Positions 59,250 through 64,000 of a stretch of 64,000 bases of DNA are shown one piece after another. A program made the translations under genes and the position numbers. Where the stretch lies: NCBI GenBank assembly GCA_965222205.1, contig OZ244932.1, forward strand, positions 3,286,001 through 3,350,000, in the 5' to 3' direction. Within the stretch, counting starts at the first letter, position 1. Each line of letters begins with the position of its first letter. The notes under the pieces are model-generated. The model saw nothing but the letters and a program-made list of their open reading frames with translations. It searched no databases and was not told the origin of the DNA. This DNA is from RHLJ01 sp965222205 (GTDB lineage Bacteria; Bacteroidota; Rhodothermia; Balneolales; Balneolaceae).

Positions 59250-59969
59250 ATGGATGTAAATAAGAATAGTTATACGTTTATGTTTGCTTCTGCTATGGTT
59301 GTTGTGGTAGCAGTTGCACTCTCATGGGCAGCAACGTCACTTAAGCCCGCTCAGGAAAAAAATGTGGAGCAGGAGAAAAAGCAAAACATCCTAAGTTCAA
59401 TTGAAATTGAGGCAACCAGGGAAAAAGCGGAAGAATTATACCCTGAGTATGTGACTGAAGCACTAGTAATAAGTGATAATCAACTTAAAGAAGGCGTAGA
59501 TGCTTTTACAATCGATATGGCGAAAGAGATCAGAAAGCCAATTGATGAAAGAAATGCACCTCTATACATTGCTAGTAAAGATGGGAAAACCTATTTCATA
59601 ATCCCACTTAGGGGCCAGGGACTTTGGGGGCCTATTTGGGGATACATTTCCTTGGAGCAGGATTTAAGCACTATTTATGGGGCTGTATTTGATCATCAAA
59701 AAGAAACTCCTGGACTGGGTGCGGAGATAAAATTCCCCATATTTACTGAGCAGTTCAAAGGAAAAGAAATTCTTAACGAGAATGGCGAATTGGTTGGTAT
59801 TGATGTTCGAAAAGGTGACGCAGAGGAATACAACGAGGTTGACGGAATTGGCGGAGGAACCATCACTTCTGATGGAGTTGAAGCTATGATTTCAGAAAAC
59901 TTACAGGCCTACATCCCATTCCTGAAAGACTATTTACGAAACAACACCACTTCCGGTGCGGAACTTTAA
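59250..59969 (+). CDS. nqrC: NqrC, Na+-NQR subunit with covalent FMN
   Basis: A 239-residue periplasmic flavoprotein anchored by an N-terminal helix (about 9-29). The FMN-binding domain has LRGQGLWGPIWGYISLEQ and HQKETPGLGAEI. The flavinylation site reads VDGIGGGT204ITSDG; the acceptor Thr is kept but the usual SGAT/SGGT is GGGT. It begins 2 bp after nqrB. All other NqrC features are normal, so it is expected to be functional. Confidence 0.95.
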   Translation: MDVNKNSYTFMFASAMVVVVAVALSWAATSLKPAQEKNVEQEKKQNILSSIEIEATREKAEELYPEYVTEALVISDNQLKEGVDAFTIDMAKEIRKPIDERNAPLYIASKDGKTYFIIPLRGQGLWGPIWGYISLEQDLSTIYGAVFDHQKETPGLGAEIKFPIFTEQFKGKEILNENGELVGIDVRKGDAEEYNEVDGIGGGTITSDGVEAMISENLQAYIPFLKDYLRNNTTSGAEL

Positions 59970-60000
59970 TCCTTCAATAGCCGACACTTATTAAAATATT

Positions 60001-60699
60001 ATGGCAGAAGTTTTAGAAAAAGAATCAACAAAAGAGGAACTGATCGACAAAGTTCCTAAAGAGCCGTTGTTCAGTAAAAAGAACAGAAAGCTCCTCAGCG
60101 ATCCGATGAATGACGACAATCCGATTACCGTACAGGTTTTGGGAATTTGTTCGGCGCTTGCAATTACGGTTAAACTCTATCCCGCTTTGGTGATGTCTGT
60201 TTCTGTGCTATTTGTAATGGCCGCAGGAAATGTGATCGTTTCTCTAATGAGGAATTTAATCCCAAACCGAATCCGAATTATTGTGCAGCTTGTTGTGGTG
60301 GCATCTTTGGTGGCATTGGTAGATCAGGTATTAAAAGCCTTTGCCTACGATGTGTCGAAAGAGCTTTCGGTATTTGTTGGGCTGATTATTACCAACTGTA
60401 TCATCATGGGTAGACTCGAGGCTTTCGCATTAGGTAACGGAGTTTGGAAATCATTCCTGGATGGAATTGGAAACGCATTTGGTTATGCATGGATTTTACT
60501 TGCAGTTTCATTCTTCAGAGAGCTGTTCGGATCCGGAACCTTATTCGGCTATCAGGTAATTCCGGATAGCTGGTATATTGCTAACGGAGGATTCTATAGC
60601 AATAATGGATTTATGCTACTACCTCCTATGGCACTGATTACAGTGGGTATCATTATATGGGTACAGCGTTCTCGTAACACTAAATTGATTGAGGACTAA
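60001..60699 (+). CDS. nqrD: NqrD, Na+-NQR membrane subunit
   Basis: A 232-residue integral membrane protein homologous to NqrE. Six helices are visible. The conserved cysteine in GLIITNCIIMGRLEAFALGN, which helps hold the iron site between NqrD and NqrE, is present, as is GNAFGYAWILLAVSFFRELFGSG (start shown) and the tail. A soluble N-terminal extension of about 40 charged residues (EVLEKESTKEELIDKVPKEP) is longer than in Vibrio. Confidence 0.95.
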   Translation: MAEVLEKESTKEELIDKVPKEPLFSKKNRKLLSDPMNDDNPITVQVLGICSALAITVKLYPALVMSVSVLFVMAAGNVIVSLMRNLIPNRIRIIVQLVVVASLVALVDQVLKAFAYDVSKELSVFVGLIITNCIIMGRLEAFALGNGVWKSFLDGIGNAFGYAWILLAVSFFRELFGSGTLFGYQVIPDSWYIANGGFYSNNGFMLLPPMALITVGIIIWVQRSRNTKLIED

Positions 60700-60704
60700 G
60701 AGCT

Positions 60705-61322
60705 ATGCAAGAACTCATTAATATTTTTGTAAAAGCGATATTTGTTGAGAATATGATCTTTGCCTATTTCTTAGGCATGTGTTCTTATTTAGCAGTTTCC
60801 AAGAAGGTAACCACTGGTGTTGGTCTTGGACTTGCAGTAATATTTGTACTTTCTGTAACAGTTCCTGCAAATTACCTGCTTCAGAATTTTGTACTACAGG
60901 AAGGTGCTTTAACTTGGATTAGTCCTGCATTTGCAGAAGTCGACCTAAGCTTTTTATCGTTTATTTTATTCATAGCGGTAATTGCATCTATGGTACAATT
61001 GGTTGAAATGGCGGTGGAGAAATTTGCTCCTGCTCTTTATGGTGCGCTTGGAATTTTTCTTCCATTGATTGCTGTAAACTGTGCAATTTTAGGTGGATCA
61101 TTATTCATGCAAGAAAGAAATTACGCAAACATTACTGAAGCCACAGTATTCGGTTTTGGAAGTGGAATCGGCTGGTTCTTAGCTATTGTCGCTATCGCAG
61201 CTATCCGTGAAAAAATTCAATATTCTGATGTGCCTGCCCCACTTAAAGGCCTCGGAATTACATTTATCGTAACCGGCTTGATGGGTATTGCCTTCATGTC
61301 GTTTATGGGTATCAAGTTATAA
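60705..61322 (+). CDS. nqrE: NqrE, Na+-NQR membrane subunit
   Basis: A 205-residue six-helix protein paralogous to NqrD. Conserved parts are FVENMIFAYFLGMCSYLAVS, where the Cys matches the metal site, QLVEMAVEKFAPALYGALGI with the sodium-related Glu, and LIAVNCAILGGSLFMQERNY with the second Cys. Starts 5 bp after nqrD. Confidence 0.96.
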   Translation: MQELINIFVKAIFVENMIFAYFLGMCSYLAVSKKVTTGVGLGLAVIFVLSVTVPANYLLQNFVLQEGALTWISPAFAEVDLSFLSFILFIAVIASMVQLVEMAVEKFAPALYGALGIFLPLIAVNCAILGGSLFMQERNYANITEATVFGFGSGIGWFLAIVAIAAIREKIQYSDVPAPLKGLGITFIVTGLMGIAFMSFMGIKL

Positions 61323-61346
61323 TCTTATCAGGAAGAGTTTTACATC

Positions 61347-62660
61347 ATGATATTTGCTGCAACATCAACCGTAATAATTTCCAGTGTAGTCGTCTTCTTT
61401 GTGGTGATTATACTTCTTGTATCGCTACTTCTTAGCGCAAAAGCTGTTCTTGCTCCATCGGGACCAGTTAAAATCCGTATTAACGGCGAAAAAGAAATCG
61501 AAGTAGACTCTGGAGGCACAATACTTAGCACGCTTGGAGACAACAAAATTTTCCTTCCATCCGCATGCGGTGGAGGCGGAACCTGTGTTCAGTGTAAATG
61601 CCAGGTACACGAAGGTGGAGGAGAGATTCTTCCAACCGAAAAACCTCACTTTACCAGAAAAGAGCAGGCAGACGACTGGAGATTAGGCTGTCAGGTTAAA
61701 GTGAAACAGGATATGGACATTTCTATTCCTGAAGAAGTATTCGGAATCAAAAAATGGGAAGCGAAAGTTGTATCTAACTACAACGTAGCTTCATTTATCA
61801 AAGAGTTTATTGTTGAGATTCCGGAAGACATGGATTATGAAGCTGGTGGATACATCCAGATTGAAATCCCTCCGTGTGAAATCGACTATAAAGATATTGA
61901 TATTACTGCTCATCCTGAAGAGCATCCGGGAGAACCTGAGAAATTCCAGCTTGAGTGGGATAAGTTTGGTCTTTGGGATCTCAAGATGAAAAATGATGAA
62001 GTTGTCGAACGTGCATACTCTATGGCCAGCTATCCTGCAGAAGGTCGCCGAATTATGCTGAATGTTCGAATTGCGACTCCACCTTGGGATAGAGACAAGA
62101 ATAAGTGGATGGACGTTAATCCGGGAATTGCTTCATCTTACATTTTTGCTCAAAAGCCTGGAGATAAAGTAATTATCTCAGGTCCGTATGGAGAGTTTTT
62201 CATTAAGGAAAAAACGGAAAGTGAGATGTTATATATAGGTGGTGGAGCAGGAATGGCCCCGATGCGTTCGCATCTCTATCACTTATTCAAAACCCTTGAA
62301 ACAGGTCGTAAAGTTACTTACTGGTACGGCGGTCGTTCTAAGAGAGAATTATTCTATCTTGATCACTTCAAACAACTGGAAGACAAGTTTGACAACTTCA
62401 AGTTCTACGTTGTTCTTTCTGAGCCTCTTGAAGAAGATAACTGGGTGGAAAAGAAAGACATGCAAGATGAAGAAGGTGATGGCTTCCTGGGCTTTGTACA
62501 CCAGGCGGTAATTGATCAATATCTGGTTAACCACCCGGAGCCGGAAGAGATAGAGTTCTATTTCTGCGGACCTCCGTTAATGAATCAGGCCGTACTGAAA
62601 ATGTGCGACGAATGGGGCGTTCCTGAAGAGAATGTCGCCTTCGATGACTTTGGAGGATAA
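61347..62660 (+). CDS. nqrF: NqrF, NADH-oxidising subunit of Na+-NQR
   Basis: A 437-residue subunit with an N-terminal membrane helix (about 8-30), a plant-type [2Fe-2S] domain with C74, C80, C83 and C115 (PSACGGGGTCVQC and WRLGC), an FAD domain (ERAYSMASYPAEGRRIML, with RxYS) and an NADH domain (MLYIGGGAGMAPMRSH; end VAFDDFGG). It takes electrons from NADH and passes them through FAD and the cluster to the rest of the complex. A terminator follows 8 bp after the stop. Confidence 0.96.
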   Translation: MIFAATSTVIISSVVVFFVVIILLVSLLLSAKAVLAPSGPVKIRINGEKEIEVDSGGTILSTLGDNKIFLPSACGGGGTCVQCKCQVHEGGGEILPTEKPHFTRKEQADDWRLGCQVKVKQDMDISIPEEVFGIKKWEAKVVSNYNVASFIKEFIVEIPEDMDYEAGGYIQIEIPPCEIDYKDIDITAHPEEHPGEPEKFQLEWDKFGLWDLKMKNDEVVERAYSMASYPAEGRRIMLNVRIATPPWDRDKNKWMDVNPGIASSYIFAQKPGDKVIISGPYGEFFIKEKTESEMLYIGGGAGMAPMRSHLYHLFKTLETGRKVTYWYGGRSKRELFYLDHFKQLEDKFDNFKFYVVLSEPLEEDNWVEKKDMQDEEGDGFLGFVHQAVIDQYLVNHPEPEEIEFYFCGPPLMNQAVLKMCDEWGVPEENVAFDDFGG

Positions 62661-62667
62661 AGAAACT

Positions 62668-62699
62668 AACCCCGCTCATTTATTTGAGCGGGGTTTTTT
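62668..62699 (+). terminator. Rho-independent terminator after nqrF
   Basis: An 11-bp perfect stem (62668-62678 with 62685-62695) with loop TTTATT and a T-run to 62699. It separates nqrF from apbE by a short gap, so apbE expression may depend on read-through or its own promoter within the stem region. Confidence 0.92.
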
Positions 62700-62710
62700 A
62701 TTTTAAGGAC

Positions 62711-63718
62711 ATGAAACTATCAATCACACTTATTACATCGGTTTTCCTTTTAGCTTCCTGTACTAGCCAGAAAGAGCCAGTGCTCGTTGAAAACTCCGGA
62801 TATGCTCAGGGTTCTACCTACCAAATCAAATATCTGACGGCAAAAAACCAGAACTTTGCAGAAGAAATAGAAACAATCTTTCAGGAGATTGATGAGTCCA
62901 TGAGTACGTACGTGCCTACATCTCTAATCTCAGAGATTAACAAAGGTGGGATCTGGATAGAAGTTGATGCGAGATTTATGGAGGTCCTCAACCGATCTTT
63001 AGAAATAGCAGCAGAAACAGATGGCGATTTCGATCCTACGGTGGGGCCGCTTGTCGCAATTTGGGGATTTGGATTTGAAGAAGTCCGTGGAGATGTTGGC
63101 ACCGAAATGATTGAGGAAGTAAAATCAAAAACTGGTTTTTCAGAAATACAGATTGATGAGAATAAAGTAATGATCCCTGAGGGGTTTTCTCTCGATTTCA
63201 ATGCACTGGCACAGGGTTATACGGTAGATGTTATTGCAGAATACCTGGAGTCTCAGGGAATTGAAAACTATATGGTAGAAGTAGGTGGGGAAGTCAGGGC
63301 GTTGGGATTGAACGACAAACAAAGGATCTGGACAATTGGCGTAGATAAACCTCAGAATGAGATAGACAGACAAGATCGCTTTCAATTTATTCTCGAGCTA
63401 AAGGATGCAGGAATTGCTACTTCCGGAAACTACCGTAAGTACTGGGTAGACGAAGAAACAGGAACTAAATACTCGCATACTATTGATCCGCACACCGGAA
63501 CTCCCGCTTTAAATCAACTTCTTAGCGCATCAATTATCGCCAACAATGTGATGGATGCCGATGCTTACGCAACAGTATGTATGGTGAAAGGGCTGGAAAA
63601 CTGCAAAACTTTTCTGGAAAGAAAACCCGAATTGGAAGGCTACTTAGTTTTTACCAATGATGAAGATGAATGGAAAGTCTACACCACGCCCGGTTTCGAG
63701 TCCTATATCAAAAATTAG
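62711..63718 (+). CDS. apbE: ApbE, FAD:protein FMN transferase (lipoprotein)
   Basis: Transfers FMN from FAD to Thr in the S(T)GAT-type motifs of NqrB and NqrC. From ATG 62711 (AAGGAC just before) the product has 335 residues with lipobox LLASC at Cys17; an upstream TTG at 62684 lies in the terminator stem and is rejected. Family motifs are GYAQGSTYQIKYL, DFDPTVGPLVAIWGFG, DFNALAQGYTVDVIAEYL, YMVEVGGEVRALG, GIATSGNYRKYW and SHTIDPHTGTPA with the metal-binding residues and VMDADAYATVCMV. Location next to nqr is standard. Confidence 0.95.
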   Translation: MKLSITLITSVFLLASCTSQKEPVLVENSGYAQGSTYQIKYLTAKNQNFAEEIETIFQEIDESMSTYVPTSLISEINKGGIWIEVDARFMEVLNRSLEIAAETDGDFDPTVGPLVAIWGFGFEEVRGDVGTEMIEEVKSKTGFSEIQIDENKVMIPEGFSLDFNALAQGYTVDVIAEYLESQGIENYMVEVGGEVRALGLNDKQRIWTIGVDKPQNEIDRQDRFQFILELKDAGIATSGNYRKYWVDEETGTKYSHTIDPHTGTPALNQLLSASIIANNVMDADAYATVCMVKGLENCKTFLERKPELEGYLVFTNDEDEWKVYTTPGFESYIKN

Positions 63719-63722
63719 GAAA

Positions 63723-63749
63723 GTCATTGCGAGGAGCTCGAAATCTTGT
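63723..63749. repeat. Partial GTCATTGCGAGGAG-type dispersed repeat
   Basis: GTCATTGCGAGGAGCTCG followed by AAATCTTG resembles one end of the GTCATTGCGAG...GCAATCTT repeats seen in many genomes. Its other end is not visible in the window. Confidence 0.45.
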
Positions 63750-63937
63750 TCTTAACTCGAATTCGATTCTAAAAGACTTACGTAGAGCTTTACCTCTGTT
63801 TTTTTATGAGACGCTCCGAGAGATCGATGAGTCTGTACAGGAAAAGAGCCATGTAGAAGGTCGTGCTGATTCTTTGCTTCCCCGAAACTCTGGAAGTCAG
63901 GTAGACCAGCTTGATGACAAAATTAATAGCTATATCT

Positions 63938-63985
63938 CAACTCCAGCGGAGTTGAATATGCATAGCCCCGGAATTCATCCCGGGG
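63938..63985. repeat. Double-hairpin dispersed repeat at window edge
   Basis: CAACTCC-AGC-GGAGTTG (63938-63954) is followed by GAATATGCATAG and a second hairpin with CCCCG (63966-63970) and CGGGG (63981-63985). This ACTCC/GGAGT plus CCCCGG pattern recurs in genomes of this group, as I recall. It may continue past the window. Confidence 0.6.
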
Positions 63986-64000
63986 TAAAAGTTTATTTCT

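Larger units (their letters stand above)
63719..64000. other. Intergenic end of window, no gene assigned
   Basis: No convincing gene. Several frames stay open by chance on both strands, including a plus-strand frame to the window edge without a usable start. The left end begins with GTCATTGCGAGGAG, similar to a common dispersed repeat, and the right end holds a second palindromic repeat. Confidence 0.5.

Noticed and set aside
62684..62710. TTG start for apbE at 62684
   Set aside because: It lies in the terminator stem and would put nine odd residues before a perfect lipoprotein signal that starts at ATG 62711.
63726..64000. Plus-strand frame open to the window end
   Set aside because: It has no usable start for most of its length, runs through two repeat-like sequences, and competing frames on the other strand are open too.
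1..64000. tRNA, rRNA, prophage or insertion-sequence genes
   Set aside because: I looked on both strands and saw no cloverleaf-like tRNA, rRNA core sequence, integrase or transposase.

Overview
The window looks like chromosomal DNA from a marine or hypersaline member of the Balneolota/Rhodothermota branch of the FCB superphylum, or a close relative in Bacteroidota. This is inferred from content, not from a search. It carries a SusC/SusD pair, four secreted proteins ending in a type IX secretion (T9SS) sorting tail, the T9SS regulator PorX, a Na+-translocating NADH:quinone reductase operon, weak Shine-Dalgarno sites and moderate GC. I see no rRNA, tRNA, CRISPR array, integrase, transposase or prophage. 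Most of it is ordinary core genome with two or three accessory patches.

Layout. 1-1930: tail of a NarL-type sensor kinase, then an ECF sigma factor with a membrane partner behind an ECF-like promoter. 2246-6850: SusC/SusD outer-membrane uptake pair closed by a strong terminator. 6861-13221, mostly minus strand: RNA methyltransferase, two penicillin-binding-protein-like serine hydrolases, an M20 amidohydrolase, and a decayed patch (10585-11332) holding fragments of three genes. 13423-15886: a nitroreductase carrying the active-site residues of iodotyrosine deiodinase, a TlpA-like thioredoxin and a double VOC protein. 15887-23579: T9SS cargo proteins, a LuxR-type response regulator, and a metzincin protease with a prodomain-like lipoprotein beside it. 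23640-26517: TsaE, PorX, ComEA-like protein. 26616-31062: hydrolase, RluA-type pseudouridine synthase, TrhO, T9SS-sorted metalloprotease. 31063-33567: conserved unknown, an HU protein, and a protein fusing an HU domain through one membrane helix to a LysM domain. 33585-41429: LytS/LytR-type two-component pair, HemW, gamma carbonic anhydrase, twin DUF3667 proteins, DsbA-like lipoprotein, cysteine desulfurase. 41511-43526: nadC-nadA. 43669-52399: mixed small enzymes, membrane peptidase, proline dehydrogenase, amidohydrolase, TSGGSI-repeat protein. 52636-56439: xseB-dxs, lipoprotein, queA. 56666-63718: nqrABCDEF and apbE. 63719-64000: repeats only.

How genes work together. PorX is the T9SS-linked regulator and four of the exoproteins carry T9SS tails. 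The divergent cysteine desulfurase probably supplies sulfur for the NadA [4Fe-4S] cluster. ApbE attaches FMN to NqrB and NqrC encoded just upstream. The metzincin at 20865-23543 and the lipoprotein at 20387-20863 are 1 bp apart and share a prodomain-like fold by eye, suggesting an exported protease with a separate membrane-anchored regulator.

The observations I would follow first are the HU-membrane-LysM fusion (a possible DNA-to-cell-wall tether), the iodotyrosine-deiodinase-like enzyme, the stand-alone prodomain-like lipoprotein, and the decay patch with an AraC remnant lying in frame behind a stop codon. Intergenic gaps also hold several kinds of short palindromic repeats.
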